Counted from the stretch's first letter, positions 1-12,399 are shown. The stretch: 64,000 bases of DNA from Nansenia antarctica (GCA_963989245.1 OZ022342.1:12538297-12602296), one strand, 5' to 3'. Translations and numbers: made by a program. Notes: generated by a model from the sequence alone, not told the origin.

Positions 1-1461
1 AAGGCGGTGGCAGAGTGGCCACGACCCACCGACCGAACACAACTCCGGCGCTTCCTCGGGTTCGCCGGGTTTACCCGGCGGTTCATCAAGGGGTTTAGCC
101 AGGTGGCGGCCCCTCTCACTGCTTGTACCTCCACTGTTCGCCCGTTCTCTTGGACCCCTGAGGCTGAGGCGGCCTTCTCCACCCTGAAGGGCCTCTTTAC
201 GACCGCGCCGGTGTTGGCCCACCCGGATCCAGCCAGGCAGTTCATCGTGGAGGTAGACGCTTCAGACACGGGCGTCGGGGCCGTTCTCACCCAGCGGTCG
301 GAGGAGGACCAGAAGCTCCACCCGTGTGCCTACTACTCTCGCCGGTTTGACCCTGCCGAGAGGAACTACGATGTGGGCAACAAGGAGTTGCTGGCCATCC
401 ACGCTGCCCTCGGAGAGTGGAGGCACTGGCTGGAGGGGGCTAAGCTGCCGTTCCTTGTGTGGTCTGACCACAAGAACTTGACCTATATGAGGACGGCAAA
501 AAGGCTTAACCCTAGACAGGCACGCTGGGCCCTGTTCTTCAGCCGATTCGACTTCACCCTCACCTACCGCCCGGGGTCAAAGAACGTCAGGGCGGACGCC
601 CTCTCCCGGCTGTTCCCGGGGGAGTCCCCGGATATGCCGGTGACCCAAGACACCATCCTCCCCCCTACCCGGGTGGTAGGTGTCGTCACCTGGGCCATCG
701 AGTCGGTGGTCAGACAGGCCCAGCGTGCCGAGCCGGACCCAGGTACCGGACCCCGGCACAGACTTTTTGTTCCCTCCACTGTCCGGCCGCAAGTGCTAGA
801 GTGGGGGCACTCTAGTCACTTTGCCTGCCACCCTGGCTCCCACCGGACAGCGGAGTTTATCAGCCGACGTTTTTGGTGGCCCACACTCCGGGGGGACGTT
901 AAGGAGTTTGTGGGTGCCTGCACCATCTGCTCCCGGAGTAAGGCCTCCCATCGTCCTCCTTCGGGCCTCCTATGTCCCCTCCCTATCCCCGGTCGTCCTT
1001 GGTCCCACATCGCTTTAGACTTCGTTACGGGGCTCCCCTTATCCAAGGGTAAGGACACCATCCTAACCATTGTGGACAGGTTTTCCAAGGCTGTCCACTT
1101 TGTCGCCCTTCCCAAGCTCCCCTCCGCGGCCGAGACTGCTGACCTCCTCACGCTCCATGTGGTGAGGCTTCACGGCATTCCCCACAACATTGTGTCCGAC
1201 CGGGGCCCCCAGTTCATCTCCAAGGTGTGGCAGGCCTTCTGTAAGGGAATTGGGGCCTCGGTCAGCCTCACCTCTGGATACCATCCGCAGTCCAACGGAC
1301 AGGCCGAGCGGACCAACCAGGCCCTGGAGGCAGCCCTGCGTTGTGTCACCACCAGCAACCCCGCCTCCTGGGCCAAGTACCTACCATGGGTGGAGTATGC
1401 CATCAACACCATGGAGAGCTCCGCCACGGGTATGTCCCCTTTTGAATGCTCCTTGGGCTAC
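1..1461 (+). pseudogene. pol: gypsy pol, part 1: RT end, RNase H, integrase core
   Basis: The frame is open from base 1 (no start in window; it begins mid-protein). It starts with the RT thumb/connection region (RRFLGFAGFTRRFI). RNase H follows, with acidic residues in VDASDTG (Asp near 256-258), NKELLAI, SDHKNL and ADALSR. The integrase has an H/H/C/C zinc-binding region (SSHFACHPG, then CTIC near 920-930). Its catalytic core shows Asp at 1018-1020 (DFVTG), Asp at 1198-1200 (SDRGPQF) and Glu at 1306-1308 (QAERTNQ), giving DD35E spacing. The protein works in reverse transcription and integration. After about 1461 the frame is lost because of an 8-bp tandem duplication; the frame stays open to 1713 but no longer encodes integrase-like sequence. 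Confidence 0.9.
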
Positions 1462-2261
1462 TGGGCTATCAACCTCCTCTCTTTCCCCAACAGGAGCTGG
1501 AGGTGGCAGTCCCGTCCACCAGGGTCCACCTCCGCCGGTGTCGGCGCATCTGGAGGACCACCCGGACCGCTCTGCTGCGGGCCACTGAGCGGTCCCGTCG
1601 CTGTGCCGACCGGCGGAGGGTGCCAGCCCCGGCCTATCGTCCCGGCCAGAAGGTCTGGCTGTTGGCCCGGGACCTGCCCCTCCAGACCGCCCAGACCTCC
1701 TCCCGTAAGCTAAATCCCCGTTATGTTGGGCCCTACACTATTGACCGGATTATTAACCCTGCAGCGGTTCGATTAAACCTTCCCCCTGCTCTCAAGGTCC
1801 ACCCAGTAGTTCACGTGTCCCTCCTCAAGCCTGTTTCCACTAGCCCCCTGTCCCCCCCCGTTCCAGCCCCCCCACCTCCCCGGGTCCTGAAGGATGGCGA
1901 CCAGGTGTGGACGGTTGACCGCCTACTGGCTGTCCGCCGTAGGGGACGGGGGTTCCAGTATCTGGTGGACTGGGTGGGTTACGGCCCCGAAGACCGGAGC
2001 TGGGTGCCCCCGTCCTACCTCGCCGACCCCACACTCCTGGAGGATTTCTATCAGGCCCACCCGGACGCTCCAGGACGGTCGTCAGGTGCCTCCCCTAAGG
2101 GGGGGGGTACTGTTGTGAATCCCTCATCGGCTCCGCCCCCTCCTGCCTCGTTGGCGCTCGTTGAGCCTCATCAGGCTCAAGTGGAGACAGCTGGGTCCAG
2201 CTATCAACTCAGGAGGAGGCAGCCCTATAAGAAGCCCCAGAAACCTTCCTCCGACGCTTGA
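1462..2261 (+). pseudogene. pol: gypsy pol, part 2: integrase C-terminus and chromodomain
   Basis: Homology resumes in another frame at GYQPPLFP. It continues through the integrase C-terminal region (arginine-rich helix, YRPGQKVWL, LNPRYVGPY, HPVVHVSLLKP), a proline-rich linker, and a chromodomain at about 1905-2060 (VWTVDRLLAV, YLVDWVGYGPEDRSW). Chromodomains of these integrases are thought to steer integration to marked chromatin. The frame does not stop before the 3' LTR: it passes through the polypurine tract and about 150 bp into the LTR, ending at 2259-2261, and adds a basic tail (LRRRQPYKKPQK). Part 1 and part 2 were one protein before the duplication at 1454-1469. Confidence 0.88.
2096..2110 (+). 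promoter_or_regulatory. polypurine tract of the gypsy element
   Basis: A purine run (AAGGGGGGGGG then TAC) lies directly before the LTR start. This is where plus-strand DNA synthesis would be primed. It is read through by the pol frame. Confidence 0.75.
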
Positions 2262-2905
2262 TTATTTTGACCCATGTGGTTAGTTGTTTGGCTCTCCCTG
2301 TTGTCTATTCTCGTTCAAGTAGTTTCACTTCAGAGTTTTGTTTGTTTGTTATTTTGCTAACCTTAGTTGTTTTCTTTGTTGATCCTCGCTCCCCAAAGGA
2401 ACCTGCCTCCCCCTGCCTAGACCCCCTGCCTGCCTATCGACTACGTCTCCTGCCTATGTCCCTGCCTGCCTAACGACCACCCCTCCTGCCTATGCCCCTG
2501 CCTGCCTGCCGCCTACTCCTCCTGCCTAACCCCCTGCCTGCCTGCCGCCTACTCCTCCTGCCTAACCCCCCCGTCTGCCTGCCTGCCGACTATTCCCCCT
2601 CTCTGCTCTGGACTGGTTAGTACACGTACATATTTCAACACTTCACTCATCTACATATCTACACCACACTAGTTTTGCACGCTAGACACTCACACCCAGA
2701 CACATAGAGTACAGTCCCACTCACACCTCATTTACATTATCCAGTTCTCTGGCATCCACACATTCCCCCCACTTAGGCCCCGTTAGAGTAGGTTTATTCT
2801 TTTGTCCATCATTTTAATAAATCCTTTTATTGTTAGTTTGCCTCTTGTGTCCGTCTGTTCTGGGGTTCTGCCACACTTGACTCTTTTGCTAGTGCTACCA
2901 TAACA
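2111..2905 (+). repeat. 3' LTR of the gypsy element (795 bp)
   Basis: It starts TGTTGTGAAT right after the polypurine tract and ends CCATAACA, giving the TG...CA LTR ends. A TATA-like TATAA is at 2226-2230. AATAAA is at 2816-2821, followed by a short U5-like segment. U3/R holds a CT-rich repeated block (about 2400-2600). The boundaries come from a single LTR, so they are good but not proven. Confidence 0.85.
2400..2600 (+). repeat. CCTGCCTG-type degenerate minisatellite inside the LTR
   Basis: Repeats of CCTGCCTG, CCTCCTGCCTA and GCCGCCTACT occur with a period of about 35-40 bp, especially over 2500-2590. A similar block lies at about 39300-39450. Confidence 0.7.
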
Positions 2906-3528
2906 GAGACTAGGCAAAGATATGAAAGTCCAAAAGTCTATTGAATATCAGCAAGCAAACCAATGCATTTTTCCACAATAACTTGAAAGTACGGTACACT
3001 GACTAATGTGCTGAGACAAAAGTTGGAATACTTAATTACAGTGTATTGTGTTCGTGCAATATAATAGTCAAAGAGTAAACATAATTTAGAGTGATGGAGG
3101 CTGTGTGTTCTCCATGTACTTCCACTCTTTGAAAAATGGTTTCCCACCTCTGAATGCAAGTAAACAAATAATTTGTCACCAAGCTTTCCTGCAATAAACA
3201 GTTTAAAAGGTTTAATGTCATTTCAATGTATTAGAAATTAATACATAGATTGTGTAGATTTTCCTTTAGGACTTTCTTCTAGTAGTTTTCGCCATTGTTT
3301 GATCAACTTTGTTTAGCTGACATGTGTCCTTGCTGACAAGTAATCCTTTTAATGTTATGCCTTTTAATCCTAAGCATCTTAACAACACAGCTGCCATCTT
3401 TCTTAGATTTTTGGCTTTACAAAAACAGGAAAGAAGTTACAGCATGAATTCAGAGACACGCCTTAAATATATATATATATTTGAGGTTGAGGTAATTCTG
3501 TGAATGTAATTATATTTAAATATTTTGT
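2906..3528. other. unassigned AT-rich tract
   Basis: No gene or repeat recognised. It contains a short (AT)n run near 3468-3480. Confidence 0.5.
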
Positions 3529-3596
3529 AAGGTAACTCGTTATATTACTCTGTTACTCATAAATGGTACTTTTGTAACTCGTTACCACCAACACTG
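3529..3596 (+). mobile_element. DNA transposon terminus, hAT-like
   Basis: Repeated GTAACTCGTTA-type motifs end in ACCAACACTG. This looks like the inverse of CAGTGTTGG ends common in fish hAT-type elements. Only one end is seen. Confidence 0.35.
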
Positions 3597-3889
3597 CTTT
3601 GCATGTCCACACATGATTTTTGTAGTATTTCGTAATTTGAGTTTTAATTTAAGTAATTAGAGTCCTGAGAGAGGAAGCCAGAGTGGCTTGTACAGCTGCT
3701 ACTCTGTCGTTCCAAGAGAGGAGGAGAGGCACTCCTCATCCAGGACCTACGACACCTCAATGGTCACAGGTTCTGCATGCTGATGCATTGCTTGCTGTTG
3801 GTGTCCATCCGACCCAACGACTGGTTCACCAAGGTAAAATTATGTATTTCTTTATGTATGTATGTATCTTTAATTATGTATCAGGATTT
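3597..3889. other. unassigned tract with a weak exon-like block
   Basis: About 3663-3830 is GC-richer than its surroundings and is followed by AAGGTAAAA, which resembles a splice donor. I cannot recognise a protein family in any frame. Confidence 0.3.
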
Positions 3890-4678
3890 TTGTTGTTGTT
3901 GTTGTATTTAACCTTTATTTAACCAGGAGGTCACTTGAGATTAAGATCTATTTTTCGAGAGAGACCTGGCCAAGAAAGCACATCAGTACAGGTACAAGTT
4001 ACAACATTGGTGAATAAAACATAATAAATAACAGACAAGAGATGAATATTCTTTTAAAAAAACTAGCAGTTTCTGTCACACAATAGTAGCGGTTTCTGTC
4101 ACACAATTCCCGATCAGAGCTTTGAACTCTCTCAGGACAAGTAGATTATTAAGCTTTAGTGTGTTCTGGAGGTTATTCCATGACCAGGGCGCAAAATAAA
4201 ATAAAGCTGCTTTGCCAAGTTCCAAACGAGACCTGGGTACCCGGTAGAGCAACCATCTAGTGGAACAAAAATCCTAACAGCTGTTGGTGACATGAGATTG
4301 CATAGAAATGAGGGGAGTTTGCCCAGTATGGCTTTGTAAATAAAGATGTACCAGTGATGCTGTCTCCTTAGGCTTAATGAAGACCTGGAGACCAGGTCAT
4401 AAAGTACACAGTGATGTGTACAGGATAATTAATTGGATATGAAATGTAGAGAATTATGATATACAGAGTCTAGGCAGCAAAGTGTAGAGGAGGCAGCATG
4501 CATGTACGTATATAGTAATGTACCTACCCATAGTCTAGAGAATGTAGCCTGAACAAGTGTTTTCCTAGCTGCTAAATTGAGGCAGGCTTCATTTTGATAA
4601 TAAAAACCCAGCCCAACCTTTAGTTTCTTTAATAGGCTAATAATATGCACTACTACATATCTTTTAAAAGTGATCACT
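3890..4678 (-). pseudogene. LINE relic, RT C-terminal region and 3' end
   Basis: The minus strand reads KLKVGLGFYYQNEACLNLAARK, then LDSVYHNSLHFISN (4429-4677). After an in-frame TAA it continues LSCTHHCVLYDLVSRSSLSL, RQHHWYIFIYKAILGKLPSF and so on to about 4080. This is the C-terminal region of L2/CR1-type LINE reverse transcriptases in fish. A (CAA)n tail (plus strand GTTGTTGTTG near 3893-3905) marks the 3' end. The copy is 5'-truncated and has several stops, so it is dead. Clade assignment is from memory of the motif series. Confidence 0.75.
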
Positions 4679-5034
4679 ATTCAGTAACCATTCCCATGGA
4701 GCCAGTGCTGGCTCGATGTGATACTCACATCGCAAGTAGTAATTCACATGTACCTAGCAAACTGCAGTAAGGTTAAGACATCAAGAAAAACAAAGGCAGC
4801 ATCATTGGATTTTTTTTTTCTGATTTCTGATCGTTCAATGTCCCCCAGTTACAGGGGGTATGTTGGTGGAGTTAAGACAGTACATAAAACTTAGTTTAGT
4901 TAAAAATACAAATAGAAAAGAGAGAGAGAGAGAGATGAACCGTACAATATGGATGGATGTGGAAATATATTTAATAATGAATTATATGCCAAGATAATGT
5001 TGTATTATAATTAATTGAACAATTCAATGAGACT
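4679..5034. other. unassigned tract
   Basis: No gene seen. It contains short poly-T and GA runs. Confidence 0.4.
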
Positions 5035-5150
5035 TCCGGTATAATCCACGCCCACTTCAGGTCTTCTATCCGAATACAGATACAGATACAGATAATTTTG
5101 TAGGTTGTAAAGATACGGACACAGATAATGACATCTCTGTACACCCCTAG
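5035..5150 (-). mobile_element. DNA transposon end (TAGGGGTGTACAGA family)
   Basis: On the minus strand it begins CTAGGGGTGTACAGAGATG and continues through repeated ATCTGTATC motifs. A second diverged copy is at about 51030-51117. It resembles hAT-type ends in fish; only one end is visible. Confidence 0.4.
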
Positions 5151-6596
5151 GGGGCTACCACGCAACAAGCGCCCCTAGGCTCCACCATGCATGAAAGAAT
5201 AGTGCTTCAGCACAGTGTCATAGTGAGTAAGGCCCCCCTGATCTCTTTCAGAGATCCTGGATTATGTACGGTGAGAGGATTAGAAATGTTGACTGTTGAT
5301 TTCTTATTTTATTTACTTTGCCTCAAACTGTCCCTGCATACAACACATTTAGTGCTGATGAGGATACAAAATGTCTTACCAATATGAACCACAACCAAAA
5401 AAAGACACTACAAGCCATTATGTTTATAAAATATGTATAGAGGGCAGCTTTGCTGTTATGAGGGACTAATATCCAATGCACTCTCCTCTGGTGCCTCCAT
5501 CACCATACCCCCACCCCCGCCCCTCCCACTCAGCATCCCACGTTATGCTTTATTCATGTGGGCCTTATCATGTATAAAGAGTGCAGTGGATAGAAAGAGG
5601 GGGTCAGGACCTTGCTGTTATTGGAGTGATAGATACACTTTTTTAAGTGTGATAACTTGTTGGCTGAGGTGGTGCTAAAGAGGAACATGTAATTTCAGAC
5701 TCATTGATTGGAACTTAGAGTCCATTATGCCAGCCATTGTACTTGTTTGTATACTCGCCGCCGAAAAGGATGATTGCACTCCAGAGCTCACCAAATGCGG
5801 GAGTGGAGGAATGTGATCAAAGCACTATTTATTCCCATACATATTTCATAAAGGTGTGCTCCGGTGGAAGCCACGGTTACAGGAAAGAGAATGAGTGTAT
5901 GTTTTCTGGAGGTGTACCAGCAAAGCATACAAACTCTGATATTTTGATTAAGATATTTAAGAGATTCTACTGAACAGGTATTCTGCCAGGTGTGTGTGTT
6001 TTCGTCATTGAATTTGTGTTTTCAATATCATGCAAAGAGACCCATAGGTATGCTCAAAGGATGATGTGTTACTCAACACTGCTAATTCTGTAATTGCAGG
6101 GTGAAAGCAGAAACAACCTACATTGAGAGTTCTAAGCAGACTGCACAGTCTTTGCTGCGGTGGTGCTCCTGTACACGTGCCGCACGTATGTTTGATTGCC
6201 TCAGGTACAATCAGCTGAAGGCATCCTGCTGTCTTTACAGCGTCCCCTACTCAACAATGATGGCACCCATCAAAATCTCCACCCCCTTCGCCCTTCTCCG
6301 TATGCATTGTAATGACTGTTTTCTGAGAAACATCTCCTGTCCCTTCCAATGACCTGCTGGAATTATCAGCCTGATCAATACCATTAGCAGTGATAGATTA
6401 CTATGGATCATGCCCTTCAACAAGAAGGGCTCCTCTCCTCTCAGTGGATGTGATTGCTGCTTATAGGTTTTACAACCTGGCTTTTCTCCCCCATAGGCCA
6501 CTGTACAGTACAGCTAATGTCTCTTTGTTTGTCAGGAATAGGCATATCCATCTAAAAACATGATGGACTAAGTGTGGGAGATCGTGGGGGACTGGT

Positions 6597-6597
<1 letters not shown>
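5151..6597. other. unassigned unique DNA
   Basis: No gene or repeat recognised apart from a C-rich patch near 5510-5530. Open frames here are short and have no recognisable domain. Confidence 0.4.

Positions 6598-6657
<60 letters not shown>
6598..6657 (+). repeat. (GA)n microsatellite
   Basis: About 30 uninterrupted GA units. Confidence 0.97.
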
Positions 6658-6658
<1 letters not shown>

Positions 6659-9535
6659 CAGGGAAAGGCTACAGAGAGGATAGTATATCCAACATTAACA
6701 TATCAGAAGGAATCACAAGGAAATTGTATACAGATGACCATTAATAACTGGGTCTGAATGTTTCTACTTCATACAGGGTTTGCTGTTTTTATGTAGTTAC
6801 TGTTGCGGTGAAGCAAGACTATTAGATGCTTTAATAGTGCAATTTCCCTTTTGCTAAAAACAAAACTGAACTGATGGATACATTTACACTGAAATGTCAT
6901 ACCTAATGGCTTAATGTGAGCATCTATATGAAAGCAGGAAGTGTAATGTACCAGAGAAAACAGCTGAGGAGCATTACTGTATGGTAAAGAATGCATTCTT
7001 CCTGACATTGTATACAAATGAGCGATTTTCTCTTTGAACTGAAACTCAAACAGCACATTTGCTATAAAGAATGGAGGCCAAAATGAAAGCAAGAGAATGA
7101 GAGAGAGAGAGACAAAGAGACGTTGAAAATGAGATGGTGTAAGGGAGAGAGTGAGATGGGAGACAGCGACCTCAGGGGAGAAATGTGAAATGAAAGATTA
7201 GAGTTAGACATTGCCCCAAACAATAACGATTTCCACTATTTATAGGGCCTGCGGGAAAAGTGTTGTAAACTAAATTAATTAACCCTAACCCCTAACACAG
7301 GAGCTGAAAGAGAAAAACAATGTCCAAGAGCAGGTGGTTGAACACGTGTCAAAGAAAACACGACAAGAATAAACTCTCATTGAGTATGGAACAGCTTGTG
7401 CCATCAAGTCTGTTTTCCAATTGCCTTTTAATTAATCTCCACATCTGTATCAACCCAAAATAAATGAAACATGCACATAATCAACCGATCGAATGTGAAT
7501 GTGGACGTGGACGTGAATTCAAGTGTAAGACACATCTTTTCCAACGTGTCTTTCCAATGAAGTCTATTGGACCCTCTTGATGATGAAATCAAATTGCCAA
7601 TGGAATGCTGCTGCTGGTGTGTTCAGTCCCCAGGCATGCTGTGGTTTATTGTGCAGTGTTGATGTGGGCCATTTAGCAGAGGTAAGGAGATGGGGTGTTC
7701 ATTTTCACAAACCACCAGAGGAGGCATCACTTCTCCAATTTTCTAATGTATGTTCGAGGGTACAACATCAAGAGGTATACATATTATATGTGCAACATTC
7801 ATTACACTGCGTCTAACATAGTCTAGCAAATTCCACATCATTCCTACAGTACAGTATATGAATACCAGGCTGAATCTAAATTCCAGGATTATGATAACCA
7901 TCAACAACTTGCGCCCTGTGAAAATGGATCTACATTATACAGAGTATTATCCACATTATAATGTATCCGTGATGCTACATTACTTTTCTTTACAGTATTT
8001 TTGAAGAACAGCTTCTGTCACCCTTGATCATTGAGGTTAATCTTTGTCTACAAATCACTGCAGTATTTATAAATCCAGCCACTGTTGACAACTAGAGACA
8101 TTGCCTTTAACTGCAGGATATGTGATCCCTCGCAAGTCCTAATGGAATTGTACACCTATCATTTGTTTATCTTTGGAGCTTGAACTTGGGTTTAGTCAGG
8201 ACAAAGTAGCACGGGGTTGTGCATTAGCATTTAAATGCAGTGTTTGAAGTATTTGTAGTGGCACCTGGCCCCTCTACGTATTGAGTCAATCAATCTCTGT
8301 TTGTTATCATGCCCTTTGCAATGACTTGCTTCAGAGAACTTGAAGAAAAAGAACTTGAAGAAGAAAACAATAAAGTATAGCACCATAGGGCTTTAATATT
8401 AACTCCAAACACTTACTGAGACTTCAGTCCCTGCATAAAATCATTAGGTGTCTAAGCAGCAGAGCTGCACAGAACCCTTTGGTTATTGTTGGTGTTGCCT
8501 ATGATTAAGGTGCAATGCATGTAATGCAAACAACTTTTACTTGGTAAGTCTTAAGAACATGCAACTTTGCATGATGGCAGAAGGCTATACACTGCTATAC
8601 ACCCTGCTATGCAATGTCATACCGGTTGGCTACAAGTACCATGTATAGCAGAAAATGTCACATTTTAAAAGGCCACGCCACCTTGACCCTTTATGACCAA
8701 GAATTTAGAAAAGTGGCACAAAGGTCAGATTTTTAGAAGAATCTTTTTACATTTTGAAACACTTTTTGCATGTTCTCTTAAACTGCTGGGTGTATGCACG
8801 ACAATTCAATAGTCAGTAACAAACGCCGAAACACCCTATGAGGCGGGGGCATACAACTGAGGATGCGTCATACTGGTGACAAGTGGTCTTCACCGAATCC
8901 AACCTCACCCAAGAGGTCATCTTCACACCCACTACAGGTAAGTATGAGGTAAATTGCGTGCTGAATCATCAGGGATTAAGCAATCTGAATACACCATCTA
9001 TGGACCAAGGTTTATCAATGCAAACATATTCCAGCCAAGCAGCATAAACAACATGGCCGCTCTGAACCATTGAACTTTAATGAAGGTGTGTCCCATTATT
9101 TACATGCTTAGAAATCAGACATGGTGGAGTGTGTCACTACTAAACTCTCTTGTTCTGGTTGACTTAGGCCCAATCTAGTTTCCCTTTTCTACCCCTACAG
9201 CTCGTTTTGGAGTGCCCCTCGCTTTGGAGCCAAGGCCTTCGAACAATGCCACAAGGGGTAGTGGTTTGAATCTTCCCCTACAAAATGGGACAACCCTTCA
9301 AGACCCTCGCGATTCATTCACAACTCAAGTTTCATCAATCGATCAAACAAGTCATCAAATGAAAAAAAAAAAATGCTTCATTATCAGGCCAGTTCATGAC
9401 AGAATAGTGGTGTTCTGTAGGCTAGCAACCCCGCTCCGTCCTTGCCAGTTTGCACTGATATTAGAGGGGCGGCAACAAGTGCAACAACTATGCGGCTGAA
9501 CTTTAGTTAAATATCGGGCGTCATATGCCATCAAA
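6658..9535. other. unassigned unique DNA
   Basis: Nearly 2.9 kb without a recognisable gene or element. It holds a small GA-rich patch near 7095-7115 and a short CCCTAACCCC run near 7282. All open frames are below 110 codons and look random. Confidence 0.4.
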
Positions 9536-9554
9536 GGGGGGGGGGGGGGGGGGG
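9536..9554 (+). repeat. poly-G run (19 G)
   Basis: An uninterrupted run of 19 G after CATCAAA. Its true length may be uncertain in an assembly. Confidence 0.9.
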
Positions 9555-12277
9555 ATGCGACATGGAAATGCACCATGTCAAAATGCGTGACTATCATGCA
9601 CAAATCAGCCTTAAAACATGTAATGTTAGATAGATAACGTTAGTAGACATGGAACGCAGTTTTTTGGTTTATGCCGTTCCGAAATCCGATGTGACAGGAA
9701 TGTCCTGCCCCTACATGAAAACAAGAATTGGAACACCAGAGCCGTAGGGGTGAATTGGAAATGGGCCTTAGAGTGATGCAATTTGGCACAGATGGCCGTA
9801 TAATATAGTTGTGTTTGACCACATGGTGACACTATTAAAGGTGTTTTGGCTTAAAGCATTAAAGTGAATGTAACAACTTTGTCCATAGACCCTCTATACC
9901 AAATGTAATGCAGATCCGCAAAGCAGCTTTGGAGAAGAAGATGTTTAAAATATGCTGCAACATTAAAAAGACACCAGAATACCCCTTCTCAGACTTGATA
10001 AACGCTAACAGAAATCTATATTGGTCACTCTAAACACGTTGTAGTAAACTATACTGTACAATATGCAGTCCAATATTGTGCTATAGCTCATTTCCTGGCA
10101 TGGCTGCTTGCAGCTATATTTATTTATTTCTTTTATTCAAAAAGCTACTGTATATGGATGACATTTGGATCAAACATTGTGTATGCTTAATTGTCTGTCA
10201 TTTAAAATGTCTCTATTATATTTGCTTTTCATGTCCTCATTTTAATTTGAAAACGTTATAATCTTCTCTGAACATAAGTATCTATTGACCCTCATTCTGT
10301 TCGTCACTGTTATGCAATAACTTGTATGGGGCTCCAATTAATTATTGACTGTGTTACAAAACAGACTTACAAACAGACTTACAAAATACACTTACATCTA
10401 TATCTCTGTATATTGCTCTGATAGGGATGCCAACTTGGCCCAGTGTCATTGTAAAGGACCCTCTTGATCAGGAGGGTGATGGAAGTTGATGGGGGTGAGC
10501 TGATGTTGATATGACACCAGACAGAGCTGCTCCATGTCACATGTCGCATCAGGCTACTCCCACCACAGAGACATGGCACCAGCCAGATAAACACTGATTT
10601 GCATGTGCCAGTCACCAGAACAAACCCTTCTAGCTCTCGCTCCCCAGGCCCCCTGTCAATTTAAGGACATGTTTAGGATTTTTTTTTCTGGCGCCACCAA
10701 TCTGCAGTCTGTGAGCAAAATGGGGTCACATAACAATAAATGTTGAAAGAAGAGTAGACAGATGTTGGCAGAGTTCTTCCCGGCGTAGTCTAAACAAACT
10801 GTGTGTTTACTTGCATATGCTGCCTATATGACTGACAAACAAGCTGAAGTTGTCATGCCGATGTTTTCAAAGAGTCTGTATGATGAGGCGAATGGGGACA
10901 TTCAGATTGCAAGCCTTTCGACTGTCTCCTACAAGATTGATGCACAAGCAACCAACATAACCAAAAACTGAATGTAATATATTTTGACGTCTTTATTTAC
11001 CTTAACTCAAGGCAAGGCATTGATGAAAAGCAATTTTGCAGGGCATATAGGCCAATTGTTGAGCAACCAAGCCAATGATATCCTACGGCAGCAGTTAGTA
11101 TTAAATACTAATACTAAACTAACACATTTTTTGTTCTGTGTTTGCAATTGAGTTATCATCTTGGCAGGGTTATAACCCTAGTCTCGTAGCTCTGGGCTGC
11201 TGCGTTATGATTCATCTCATCAGACAGGCCAGTGCTGGGGACTCCTGGTCCTCGTCTGAGTAGAGCAACTGGGATGAAAAAAAAGAGTGGTCCAGTGAAG
11301 GACACGTATCATCATCAGTAACATTGTACATGAAGTTGCTCTATTACTGTATTACTGTTATAACACTGTCAATTGCTGTGGTCCAGAGGGAGACTGTAGC
11401 AATATTACAACATCACATTTAGCTATCAAAAAATAAATACTTTTATTTTTTGAACATAGTCAATGGTCTTATTCTTTACCCTCACAATTGGTTGGTGAAT
11501 GTGTTTCTAGGTCCGGCCCTCTGGCCATGAACTCACACAACCTGCAAACTTTCCTTCAGGCGGATCTCTTTGTTTTATTGGACTGGATTTGTCAAGATTC
11601 AAGTAAGTAAAATTCCTCAAATATTTGTTTTGTGTGATTATTAGAATGTCTAGATTGAACCTGGAGATATTTAGTTATTGTGGAATACATTCATTATTTA
11701 GTTATTGTGGAATACATTCATCAAATTTGATTTTGAGTTTGTTATGCCTGTGTGGCAATAACACACCACGGGGCAAGGGTGCTAGTCAGAATTACCCTCA
11801 CATAACATAGGGAAGTGCAATGGCACTTATTACATTACATGGTGACACTTTTACATGTTCACATATGGAGAAAAATACTAATAGAAATCTAATGTATTTG
11901 ATGATTATTATTATAACTAGGTTATACATGTATTTTCTATGTAAACATTTATAGTTTAGACCAGAATTGAATACATGAATTCTGATTGTTGTATTTGAAA
12001 CACTATCTGTATCTTATCCAAACCCAAATAGATGCTAGAATGGAATGTTTGGAATGTTTGGGGGATGACTGTTCTGTTGCTCAGGGACAGGTGTGAATGG
12101 GACAGGTGCAAATGGGTTAGGGTGTTCTGGGGAGATGCATGTATTTATGTTGGTATGATAAGGAGGGAGCATAATAGGCTGACCAGACAGTATTGTTTGG
12201 ATGTAGTGGAATGTGTATTCCACTATTCCTCCTCCTTCCTTATCTACTACAATACAATACTCATATGTATGTATGTA
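9555..12277. other. unassigned unique DNA
   Basis: No gene recognised. The only structure noted is the 27-bp duplication at 11668-11721. Confidence 0.4.
11668..11721 (+). repeat. 27-bp perfect tandem duplication
   Basis: Two back-to-back identical units (TATTTAGTTATTGTGG...ATTCAT). Confidence 0.92.
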
Positions 12278-12397
12278 CAGTACCAGTCAAAAGTTTGGAC
12301 ACACCTTCTCATTCAATGGTTTTCTTTATTTGTATTATTTTCTACCTTGTAGATTAATACTGAAGACATCAAAACTATGAAAGAACACATATGGAAA
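12278..12397 (+). mobile_element. Tc1/mariner element, left end only
   Basis: It begins CAGTACCAGTCAAAAGTTTG after a TA dinucleotide. It continues with the TTCAATGGTTTTCTTTATTT and GAAGACATCAAAACTATGAA segments typical of a widespread salmonid/teleost Tc1 terminal repeat. The rest is missing because a second Tc1 element starts at 12400. Confidence 0.85.
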
Positions 12398-12399
12398 TA

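Larger units (their letters stand above)
1..2905 (+). mobile_element. Ty3/gypsy LTR retrotransposon, 3' half (chromovirus type)
   Basis: The window opens inside pol. Reading order is the RT C-terminal end, RNase H, integrase, chromodomain, polypurine tract and 3' LTR, which is the Ty3/gypsy (Metaviridae) order. The 5' LTR, gag, protease and most of RT lie outside the window. The GC-rich coding part contrasts sharply with the AT-rich DNA that follows 2905. No target duplication can be checked because the 5' end is absent. The chromodomain places it in the chromovirus lineage, common in fish. One coding frameshift is visible at about 1462. Confidence 0.93.

Noticed and set aside
3663..3830. Possible Harbinger nuclease or host exon
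   Set aside because: A donor-like AAGGTAAAA follows, but no frame shows a convincing family match.
6572..6757. Open frame with an Arg-Glu repeat
   Set aside because: Translation of the (GA)n microsatellite. The same holds for frames over 21035-21274, 33130-33330, 34483-34743 and 40703-40918.
7275..7300. CCCTAACCCCTAA-like telomeric motif (also 41674-41690 and 47352-47364)
   Set aside because: Only two or three units each, too short for an interstitial telomere block.
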